From assembly GCA_902773305.1 (NCBI GenBank), contig CACYEB010000111.1:1-6499 (forward strand): 6,499 nucleotides of DNA, read 5' to 3'. The notes beneath the pieces were generated by a model. It was not told the DNA's origin and searched no databases. It was given only the letters and a program-made list of their open reading frames with translations. The DNA comes from an uncultured Bacteroidia bacterium (GTDB lineage Bacteria; Bacteroidota; Bacteroidia; Bacteroidales; UBA932). Made by a program: the position numbers and the translations under genes. Below are positions 1 through 5,880 of the stretch, piece after piece. Position 1 is the stretch's first letter, and every line of letters begins with the position of its first letter.

Positions 1-1
1 C

Positions 2-139
2 TGGTTTGCGGCGAACAACCTGCCGTTTGAGGCGGGCTACAACTACAACATCCGGCGCATCGCCTCCGGCTGCCTGCTCAGCGAAAAAGAGTGTGTGGAT
101 GCCGTCAGCCGGCTGATATTGCTTAACGAAACTGTTTGA
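2..139 (+). CDS. C-terminal end of an unidentified protein (5' truncated by window)
   Basis: An open frame enters from the left edge and ends at TGA 137-139, giving 45 residues that start WFAANNLPFEAGYNYN and end LILLNETV. I do not recognise the family. The tail is rich in aromatic and Asn residues, followed by an amphipathic stretch with two Cys (SGCLLSEKECVDA). It is taken as real because it is open to the edge, ends two bases before the start of the rhamnosidase gene, and is co-directional with it, which is the usual spacing of co-transcribed genes. The context suggests a carbohydrate-active or related accessory protein, but that is inference only. The start and full length lie outside the window. 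Confidence 0.6.
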   Translation, partial: WFAANNLPFEAGYNYNIRRIASGCLLSEKECVDAVSRLILLNETV

Positions 140-141
140 AT

Positions 142-2379
142 ATGAAGAAGATATTGCTCTGCTTTGCGGTATGTGCGGCTTTGGCCGTCACCATGGTCTC
201 TTGTGGAAAATGGCAAACTGTGGGAGGTACGACCGGCACTCCATCCCATCTCAGGACAGACCTTATGGAAAATACCGATGTAAATTACGGCAAGGGGCGG
301 TATGCTGTCATTGCTTCCAGCCAACCAAACTTTTCCTGGGTCGTGCCGCCGGCAGGAAACGGCACCGTTCAGGTGGCCTACAGGATAGTTCTGGACAGAC
401 TTTCAGTGGCCGGACCTGAGGGGTTCGGCACCGTGAACGGCCAGGTGTGGGACAGTGGCTGGGTGGAATCGGCACAGAGCGTGGCGGTGCCTTACGTGGG
501 ACCGGCCCTGGAACCGGGCGTTGATTACGGCTGGACGGTGGAACTTCGCCTCAATACCGCATCCGGAAGGCATCTGCAAACGTCTAAAAGCGCTTATAAA
601 CGTTTTAAAACGGCTGTCGCGCTCAAGGAGTACGCTACTCCGGCTTATCCGCTTGAGGCAAAGACAGAGACCTGCGAGAGTCCGTATAACGGCATTTACG
701 ATTTCAAAAAAGCGGCATTCGGCAAGCTAAGGCTGACCCTGACTGCTGCAGTTGACGACAGCGTCACAGTCATCATTGGCGAGCGGCTCAAGGACGGCCG
801 CATTGAGCATACGCCGCGCGTAAGTTCTGTGGTCTATGACGAGATTGGTCTGCGCGTCAAGGCGGGCACTAATACCTATGTGGTGGAGCCCAACCGCGAC
901 GGCCGCAACACCGGCCCGATGGCGGTGCCGACACAGGATTATGTCGGAGTTGTGGCGCCGTTCAGGTTCTGCTCCATCGAGGGTGTCTCAGAGTCAGGCG
1001 GTCCGTCAGGATCGGCTCCCGCAAGCGACCGTCTTGCGATAGTCAAGGTGGAACGTATAAGCTATCACTACCCGTTCAATATGGATGCGGCATCTTTCCG
1101 CTGCAGCAACGACTCTCTGAATGCCATCTGGGACCTTTGCCACTACAGCCTGGAGCCCTGCTCTTTTCTGGGTATCTGGGTGGACGGCAACCGCGAGCGA
1201 ATTCCCTACGAATACGATGCCCTTATCGCGCAGCTGTGCCACTACGGCAGCGACGCGGAGTATTCGATAGACCGCCGCACCATAGAGTGGCTGCTGGCCA
1301 AACCCACCTGGCCCACAGAGTGGATTCTCTATACTGTGGAGATGGCCTGGAATGACTATATGTGGACGGGCGACAGCCGTGCCTTAAAGGCCGGTTACGA
1401 TATCCTCAAAGCCCACAGCCTGGACGCCCTGCGCAAAGGCAACGGCCTAATCTCCACAAAACAGGGACAGACCCCGGAGTTCCTTGCCGGCATCAACCGC
1501 ACCGGTGCAATCTCCGACATCGTGGACTGGCCGCACAACGGTTTTGAAGATGACGGATTTGTGTATTCCGATTTCAACGCCGTGGTAAATGCCTTGTATT
1601 ACCGCACTCTGGTGCGCCTGGGCCGTATTGCAGAGGTCCTGGCAAGGGAAGGGGCAGAGAATTATGCCGCCCTCACCGGCCGTTATGCCGCTGACGCAGC
1701 CTTCTTCAAGACAGAGGCGGCCGAGACCAGATTGGCCTTCCGCGATGCCTTTTTTGATTCTGCACGAGGGTTGGTGTGCGACGGTATCGGCATAGACCAC
1801 GCCTCGCTCCACTCCAATATGACGGCTATTCTGTGCGGTCTGCTGAATGACGACGAAGTGCCCGCCGTGGCCGATTATGTGGAGTCGCGCGGCCTGCGCT
1901 GCAGCATTTTCGGCGCCCACAATATGCTGGAGTCGCTTTATGCCGCCGGCCGTGGCGATGCGGCCTTGAAGCTTATGACCAATCCCGGCCTTCGCGGCTG
2001 GTACAACGGCCTGCGCCTGGGCACGACCATCACTCTTGAGGCCTGGGACGACAGTTTCAAGCCCAATCAGGACTGGAACCATATTGCGGGAGCCGCACCG
2101 GGCAATGCCATACCCTTTGGCCTGATGGGCATCAGGCCAGTGGAGCCCGGCTTTTCCCGGGTAGAGATCCGGCCTCAGATCGGGGATCTGGAGTGGGCTG
2201 AGATGACCCTGCCGACCATCCGCGGCAGCATCCAAATGCGCGTGGACGGCAACTCTCTCTCATTGACCGTCCCCGCCAATATGCAGGCCGATATCTGGCT
2301 GCCAAACGCACGAGGCACAATGACCCGCACCACAGTGGGCAGCGGGTCACATCGTCTTGACAGAGTGTCCAAATATTAG
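142..2379 (+). CDS. Lipoprotein alpha-L-rhamnosidase, glycoside hydrolase family 78
   Basis: A 745-residue enzyme predicted to hydrolyse terminal alpha-L-rhamnose from glycans by an inverting mechanism. The ATG at 142 is chosen because it gives a clean lipoprotein signal (MKKILL, hydrophobic core, lipobox MVSC with Cys21). The TTG at 136 only adds Met-Asn. No acidic run follows Cys21, so the outer-surface export signal described in Bacteroidota is not evident and a periplasm-facing anchor is more likely. Domains: a fibronectin-like N-terminal module (about 45-160, with FSW, AYRIV, VWDSGWV and a YGWTV strand), a second beta-sandwich (about 175-310), an (alpha/alpha)6 barrel (about 320-650) and a C-terminal beta-sandwich with PGFSRVEIRPQIGDL. 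By alignment from memory to the Bacillus RhaB acidic residues, E352 in VDGNRERIPYEYDA is the likely general acid, D348 and D359 are the accompanying carboxylates, and E633 in LEAWDD is the likely base. DIVDWP at 459-464 is another family motif. Length fits GH78. It is probably co-transcribed with the gene ending at 139. Family assignment is strong; the exact substrate is unknown. Confidence 0.93.
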   Translation: MKKILLCFAVCAALAVTMVSCGKWQTVGGTTGTPSHLRTDLMENTDVNYGKGRYAVIASSQPNFSWVVPPAGNGTVQVAYRIVLDRLSVAGPEGFGTVNGQVWDSGWVESAQSVAVPYVGPALEPGVDYGWTVELRLNTASGRHLQTSKSAYKRFKTAVALKEYATPAYPLEAKTETCESPYNGIYDFKKAAFGKLRLTLTAAVDDSVTVIIGERLKDGRIEHTPRVSSVVYDEIGLRVKAGTNTYVVEPNRDGRNTGPMAVPTQDYVGVVAPFRFCSIEGVSESGGPSGSAPASDRLAIVKVERISYHYPFNMDAASFRCSNDSLNAIWDLCHYSLEPCSFLGIWVDGNRERIPYEYDALIAQLCHYGSDAEYSIDRRTIEWLLAKPTWPTEWILYTVEMAWNDYMWTGDSRALKAGYDILKAHSLDALRKGNGLISTKQGQTPEFLAGINRTGAISDIVDWPHNGFEDDGFVYSDFNAVVNALYYRTLVRLGRIAEVLAREGAENYAALTGRYAADAAFFKTEAAETRLAFRDAFFDSARGLVCDGIGIDHASLHSNMTAILCGLLNDDEVPAVADYVESRGLRCSIFGAHNMLESLYAAGRGDAALKLMTNPGLRGWYNGLRLGTTITLEAWDDSFKPNQDWNHIAGAAPGNAIPFGLMGIRPVEPGFSRVEIRPQIGDLEWAEMTLPTIRGSIQMRVDGNSLSLTVPANMQADIWLPNARGTMTRTTVGSGSHRLDRVSKY
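2321..2349. terminator. Hairpin inside the 3' end of the rhamnosidase gene, possible bidirectional transcript end
   Basis: TGACCCGC at 2321-2328 is the exact reverse complement of GCGGGTCA at 2342-2349. The 13-base interior can form a further short stem (CCA 2330-2332 with TGG 2336-2338). The hairpin lies just upstream of the rhamnosidase stop and about 27 bases downstream of the convergent esterase stop, so it is in the 3' untranslated part of the esterase transcript. Neither strand shows a convincing U-tract directly after it, so a classical intrinsic terminator is not shown. It could instead stabilise 3' ends, or be chance in a GC-rich coding region. Confidence 0.35.
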
Positions 2380-3830
2380 TTTTCCGAAGTAAACGGCAGT
2401 ACGGGCAGCCGGTAGCTGTTCCAAAGGTGGCCGATGGCGAAGTCGTGCCAGAGGTAGCGCACGTATTTGGGTTCGGGAACCTCGGGGGCGGTGCAGCCGA
2501 TGCTGTTGCCGTCGGTGCCGGTAATGCGGGCTGGATACCATACCTTGTCTTCTCCGGCAACCTCGAATCCAGAAACACCCTTGAATTCCCATCCCAGGTC
2601 GGAATGGATTCCGCCGCCGCAATTGCTTAGGTAAACGATGGCGTTGGGGCCGTCAAAGGCGGCTTTTATCAAATCGGGGCAGTCGCTGCCGTAGTTTTTG
2701 AAGCCGTACCAGTGCTCCAGGGCCAGGTATGCCAGGCGTTCTCCGATTTCGGCTTTCTTGCGGGGATGGATGATACCCTTCTCAAATTCATACACCAGGT
2801 CGCAGGTACCTATCATCGCAGAATTCGGCACAAGGGCAGCAGCCGCTTTCTGACGGTCACGCAGCGGGGCGGCAAGTTTTGAATCGCCCTCCGAGCTGTA
2901 GGGGTGGGGGGCAATCTGCACATAGTAGAACGGCAGGTCGCCGCGGCCGAAGAGTTCTCTCCACTTGGTGACCATAGCGGCCTGCAGCAGGGCGTAGTCC
3001 TGCACGAAGATGCGGCCCACGTTGGAGCAGCCCTGATACCAGGTAAAGCCGTTTATGGTGTAGTGGCGCAGCGGATAAATCATTGCGTTGTACATCAGGG
3101 TGCAGGTGTGCCAGGGGGTCGAGACTTTGTTTTCACGGATGTCCTTATCCACATCCTCTGCCTTGATACCGCCCTTGACCAGCGTTTCGCGGTCCATCCA
3201 GCACTCTATCATAGTGCCGCCCCAGCAGGGGACTATGAGGCCTACGGGCACACCCAGCTCGCGGGTAAGTTCACGTCCAAAGTAATATGCGGTGGCGCTG
3301 AACTGTGCGATGTGGCCGCCGTCGGTGGTCCACCACTCGCCGCCGGCATCCTCCTGTGCGGTCTCCGAAATCGCCTTATTGATCATTACCATACGCAGCC
3401 CGGGATAGTGGCGCGCGTCGCGCATATCCTCGCCGCCGTTCTCTATGGGCTGGAAGCGCCAGCCGCCCATCGGCATCTCCATATTGGACTGGCCGCTGCA
3501 CAGCCAGACCTCGCCTATGAGAAGGTTGTCGAGCGAGAGTCTCTCCTTCCCGCAGGACACGGTGACAGTCTGGGGAGTGAAAGATGCAGGAGGGGTGGCC
3601 ACCGCCACCTTCCAGAAGCCGTCATCGCCGGCAACTGCCTTGTAGCGGGCGTTGCTCCAGGAAACTTTTACCTTTACCGTAGCGCCGGCATCTGCCCAGC
3701 CCCATATATTCGCATCAGCATTTTGCTGCAGCACCATATTGTCGCCGAAGAACCCCGGCATTCGCAGTCCGTCTGCCCTGGCTGCCAAAAAGGCCAGCAG
3801 GCAGGAAATGATAAGAATAATCCGTTTCAT
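2376..3830 (-). CDS. Secreted sialate O-acetylesterase-like SGNH esterase (SASA family)
   Basis: A 484-residue protein predicted to remove O-acetyl groups from sugars in the periplasm. The start MKRIILIISCLLAFLAARA|DG looks like a Sec signal cleaved after residue 19; the Cys at position 10 is too early for a lipobox. After the signal comes a small beta-domain (GFFGDNMVLQQN, AGATVKVKVSW, DGFWKV, about 24-92) typical of these esterases. The SGNH domain begins at IGEVWLCSGQSNMEMPM, with nucleophile Ser115 in GQSNM. Later blocks are VPVGLIVPCWGGTMIECWM (194-212), WYQGCSN (264-270), FYYVQIAPH (301-309) and IIHPRKKAEIGERLA (353-367), with likely catalytic His355. Two usual positions differ: the block normally WYQGESN has Cys268, and the common DIHP is IIHP. 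SASA enzymes in Bacteroidota act on sialic acids or on acetylated plant glycans; next to a rhamnosidase and with no sialic acid catabolic genes, a plant-glycan deacetylase is the better guess. Fold assignment is strong; substrate is open. Confidence 0.9.
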   Translation of the reverse strand: MKRIILIISCLLAFLAARADGLRMPGFFGDNMVLQQNADANIWGWADAGATVKVKVSWSNARYKAVAGDDGFWKVAVATPPASFTPQTVTVSCGKERLSLDNLLIGEVWLCSGQSNMEMPMGGWRFQPIENGGEDMRDARHYPGLRMVMINKAISETAQEDAGGEWWTTDGGHIAQFSATAYYFGRELTRELGVPVGLIVPCWGGTMIECWMDRETLVKGGIKAEDVDKDIRENKVSTPWHTCTLMYNAMIYPLRHYTINGFTWYQGCSNVGRIFVQDYALLQAAMVTKWRELFGRGDLPFYYVQIAPHPYSSEGDSKLAAPLRDRQKAAAALVPNSAMIGTCDLVYEFEKGIIHPRKKAEIGERLAYLALEHWYGFKNYGSDCPDLIKAAFDGPNAIVYLSNCGGGIHSDLGWEFKGVSGFEVAGEDKVWYPARITGTDGNSIGCTAPEVPEPKYVRYLWHDFAIGHLWNSYRLPVLPFTSEN

Positions 3831-3870
3831 ACGTCAAAGTTAACCATATTATTTCTAACTTGCTGCCATT
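3831..3870. promoter_or_regulatory. 40-bp divergent spacer with mirrored -7-like elements
   Basis: This is the only sequence between the divergent start codons of the esterase and the DUF4832-like gene. On the minus strand TAACTTTG (plus coordinates 3842-3835) matches the Bacteroidota -7 consensus TAnnTTTG. On the plus strand TAACTTGC at 3856-3863 is a weaker match. Together they form an inverted repeat, AAGTTA 3837-3842 and TAACTT 3856-3861, separated by 13 bases. No TTTG-type -33 element is seen at the expected 19-21 base spacing for either direction. Used as -7 elements they would leave only 4 and 7 bases before the start codons, giving almost leaderless messages. Alternatives are an operator for a shared regulator, or promoters lying inside the opposing coding regions. 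Confidence 0.35.
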
Positions 3871-5199
3871 ATGAAAAGAATACTGCCCGTTTTGACGATA
3901 ATTCTGCTGGCGGCGTGCCGTCAGCCGTTGCCTCCGGACCCGGTTGACCCGGTAGATCCGATTATGGAAGATGACTATGTAGCCGTGAGTATCAAGAGCC
4001 GCGTGGATGCGGTGCAGCCTTCCACCGGACTCGTTCTCTGGAGCGACAATGCCCGCGGCCGAAACAGCACGTACGGGCAGTCTATCGCTTTGGAATATGC
4101 CTATTGCCTCCCCTGCAAGGTTGTCAAAGGCAAAAAAGACGGTATTATCCAGTACGACTGGAGCTCGTTTGACAACTGGCTTAAAGATGTGGCCTCGCGC
4201 AACCACCAGGCGGTGGTGCGTTTCCGCTACGAATATCCTGGGAGCCGTGATGTGGACGGGCAGTCCGGCACCACCGCCGTGCCCGATTACATCAAGGCCC
4301 TGGATGACTACAACGAGACTTATTACAAAAACGAAGACGGCCCCACTTACTATGCCGACTGGACCAATGCCGAGCTGCAGTGGTTCACAAAGCAGTTCTA
4401 TACCGATTTCAACAAGGTATATAAAAATGACCCCCGCATCGCCTTCGTTGAGGTGGGATTCGGCCACTGGAGCGAATATCACATATACGGTACGCCGCTA
4501 AAGCGAGGCATCAATTTCCCATCTGCCGAATATCAGAAAGAGTTTTTTGAATATCTCTCCCCGGCACTTGAGATACCCTGGCTCATTTCCATCGATGCGG
4601 CGGATTCATCTCCGATAGTACACGATGCCGGCCTTATGGCCCTCACTTTCGGCCTGTTCGACGACAGTTTCATGCACAAGGACCACGAGGGAGATTACAA
4701 CGAAGAGTGCTGGGATGCAATAGGGAAGGGCACCAGATGGATGACAGGTGCCTGCGGCGGTGAGATAAGTTATTACAAATCTTCTGACCAGCGCAATTTT
4801 CTGAATCCCGAGGGGATGTACGGCGTCACCTGGGAGCAGGCAGCGGCCAAGTATCACATCACCTTTATGATTTCAAACGACGCCCCGGGCGGCACTTACG
4901 GCACGGCGGAGCGCTTCAAGGAGGCAAGTATGTTCTGCGGTTATAACTTTGCCATCACGGAGCTCAAGGCCAACGGCAAGAGCACAGTGGCAAAGGTCGC
5001 CAACACCGGCATCGCCCCCATATATCGTGACGCCTATCTGGCAGTGGGCGGAGTGCGCAGCAAAACATCCCTCAAGGGGCTGTGCCCAGGCCAGGAGAAA
5101 GAGGTGCTTATAGAAAGGGCCACCGACGGCAGCGACCTCACCATAGAGTCGGATTATATCCTTCCGACTCAGAAGATTCAGTTCGATGCAGATTTATAA
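3871..5199 (+). CDS. Lipoprotein with glycosidase-like TIM barrel, DUF4832-related
   Basis: A 442-residue envelope lipoprotein. The signal MKRILPVLTIILLAAC has lipobox LAAC with Cys16, followed by a proline-rich tether (residues 19-30, PLPPDPVDPVDP). The body reads like a (beta/alpha)8 barrel of the DUF4832/DUF4874 type: WSSFDNWLKDVASRNHQAVV (97-116) then RFRYEYPG, YYADWTNAELQWF (160-172), AFVEVGFGHWSEYHIYG (191-207), LEIPWLISIDA (233-243) and MTGACGGEISYY (291-302). It ends in a beta-sandwich-like tail from GYNFAITEL with VAKVANTGIAPIYRDAYL. Glu202 (GHWSEYH) and Glu298 (GGEISYY) sit after what would be strands 4 and 7, where clan GH-A enzymes carry the acid/base and nucleophile; this is inference, since activity of the family is not established to my knowledge. 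A CLPC pair (C79, C82) is present. First gene of a three-gene operon, 16 bases before the next start. The ATG at 3871 is fixed by the signal peptide. Confidence 0.75.
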   Translation: MKRILPVLTIILLAACRQPLPPDPVDPVDPIMEDDYVAVSIKSRVDAVQPSTGLVLWSDNARGRNSTYGQSIALEYAYCLPCKVVKGKKDGIIQYDWSSFDNWLKDVASRNHQAVVRFRYEYPGSRDVDGQSGTTAVPDYIKALDDYNETYYKNEDGPTYYADWTNAELQWFTKQFYTDFNKVYKNDPRIAFVEVGFGHWSEYHIYGTPLKRGINFPSAEYQKEFFEYLSPALEIPWLISIDAADSSPIVHDAGLMALTFGLFDDSFMHKDHEGDYNEECWDAIGKGTRWMTGACGGEISYYKSSDQRNFLNPEGMYGVTWEQAAAKYHITFMISNDAPGGTYGTAERFKEASMFCGYNFAITELKANGKSTVAKVANTGIAPIYRDAYLAVGGVRSKTSLKGLCPGQEKEVLIERATDGSDLTIESDYILPTQKIQFDADL

Positions 5200-5215
5200 A
5201 CCAAAATACTTGATT

Positions 5216-5878
5216 ATGAAAAGATTTCTTCTTGCAGCGTCCGCCCTGCTGATGCTCGCTTCCTGCGCTCCTAAAAAGGCTGCGGAACCTATCCGTCTCA
5301 ATTGCCTCGTGAGCGTGGCGGCCGAAAACCGTGACCGCTACATAGAACTTTGCAAACAGCACGTTGCTGCTTCCCGCGAAGACGAGGGCAACATCGCATT
5401 TGATCTGTTTGAAAGTGCTACAGACTCCACAAAGTTTCTGATTTTTGAGACCTGGAAAGATCAGGCGTCGTTGGACAAGCACTCTGCAAGCCAGCACTTT
5501 GCAGACATCGTACCGCAGACGGGCGCGCTTGCGGCCACCGTTTTGCAACAGATGCAGGCCGGTGTTGAACCCGAAGGCGGGTTTGTGCTCCGGCTCAACT
5601 GCCCCACCACCGTTTCCGAAGAGAACCGCGAGGCGGTGATAGCTCTCTGCAAAGAACTTGTGGCAAGTTCCCTTGCCGATGAAGGCAATATCGCATACGA
5701 CTTGTACCTGAGCACCACCGACCCTTCCAAGATGCTCATTTTTGAGACTTGGAAAGATCAGGAATCGCTTGATAAGCACTCCGCTGCAGAGCATTTCACC
5801 CGCCTGGTTCCCCAGATCCAGGAACTCGGTACTCTGGAAGTGGAGTGTTTTAAGCTGGCTGTTCCTGTATCGGAGTAA
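5216..5878 (+). CDS. Lipoprotein with two tandem ABM (antibiotic biosynthesis monooxygenase-like) domains
   Basis: A 220-residue lipoprotein. The start is ATG 5216, giving MKRFLLAASALLMLASC with lipobox LASC and Cys17; the in-frame ATG at 5186 lies inside the preceding gene and would put ten residues ahead of the signal. Two 80-residue copies follow, at 26-105 and 125-204, about 61 percent identical by my hand count, with a 19-residue linker. Each has the ferredoxin-like ABM pattern: strand RLNC, helix ENR...LCK, DEGNIA-DL, then LIFETWKDQ-SLDKHSA-HF--VPQ. The ABM fold includes YgiN-type quinol monooxygenases and LsrG; those act as dimers, so the duplication may form an intramolecular dimer. 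Each copy keeps a Cys pair (C30/C46 and C129/C145). Known ABM enzymes are mostly cytoplasmic, so envelope anchoring is unusual; it could be a small-molecule (quinone, aldehyde) enzyme or a binding protein. The stop shares a base with the next start. Confidence 0.85.
   Translation: MKRFLLAASALLMLASCAPKKAAEPIRLNCLVSVAAENRDRYIELCKQHVAASREDEGNIAFDLFESATDSTKFLIFETWKDQASLDKHSASQHFADIVPQTGALAATVLQQMQAGVEPEGGFVLRLNCPTTVSEENREAVIALCKELVASSLADEGNIAYDLYLSTTDPSKMLIFETWKDQESLDKHSAAEHFTRLVPQIQELGTLEVECFKLAVPVSE
5291..5827 (+). repeat. Tandem intragenic duplication of the ABM domain (5291-5530 and 5588-5827)
   Basis: The two 240-bp halves encode homologous domains at a 297-bp period. The strongest conservation is the stretch coding for LIFETWKDQ-SLDKHSA, where the DNA is also similar, for example TTTTTGAGAC followed by a nearly identical GGAAAGATCAG in both copies. 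Divergence elsewhere is spread across codons, so the duplication is established and both copies appear to be kept under selection, rather than being a recent slippage event. Confidence 0.85.
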
Positions 5879-5880
5879 TG
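5876..5880 (+). other. TAATG stop/start overlap (translational coupling)
   Basis: The stop TAA of the double-ABM gene (5876-5878) and the start ATG of the next gene (5878-5880) share the A at 5878. With no Shine-Dalgarno sequence visible upstream, this arrangement favours re-initiation by ribosomes finishing the upstream gene, and so a fixed ratio of the two products. The start is supported because it gives an immediate signal peptide. Confidence 0.7.

Noticed and set aside
136..141. TTG at 136 as the rhamnosidase start
   Set aside because: It would add only two residues and overlaps the upstream stop; ATG 142 gives a standard lipoprotein signal.
1447..2235. A 262-codon open frame on the minus strand inside the rhamnosidase gene
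   Set aside because: The opposite strand encodes the conserved GH78 barrel including the catalytic residues; the antisense translation shows no family motif or signal.
2376..3830. Reading the esterase as evidence for a sialic acid utilization locus
   Set aside because: No sialidase, nan catabolic gene or transporter is in the window, and SASA-type esterases also act on acetylated plant glycans.
2904..3947. A 347-codon open frame on the plus strand opposite the esterase gene
   Set aside because: It is antisense to a well-supported esterase with conserved motifs, spans the divergent spacer, and its translation has no recognisable domain; long antisense frames are common in GC-rich DNA.
4105..4116. 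CLPC (C79-C82) in the DUF4832-like protein as a thioredoxin-type redox site
   Set aside because: The surrounding sequence does not follow the thioredoxin fold pattern; a structural disulfide is the simpler reading.
3715..4482. A 255-codon minus-strand frame across the divergent spacer
   Set aside because: It overlaps the starts of two convincing exported proteins and has no recognisable motif.
5186..5215. ATG at 5186 as the start of the double-ABM gene
   Set aside because: It lies inside the preceding gene and would place ten residues with a Lys and Tyr-rich sequence ahead of the signal peptide; ATG 5216 starts exactly at MKRFLL.
5568..5583. Hairpin AACCCG-AAGG-CGGGTT between the two ABM repeats
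   Set aside because: A perfect 6-bp stem, but in the middle of a coding linker with no U-tract and no transcription boundary expected; most likely chance.
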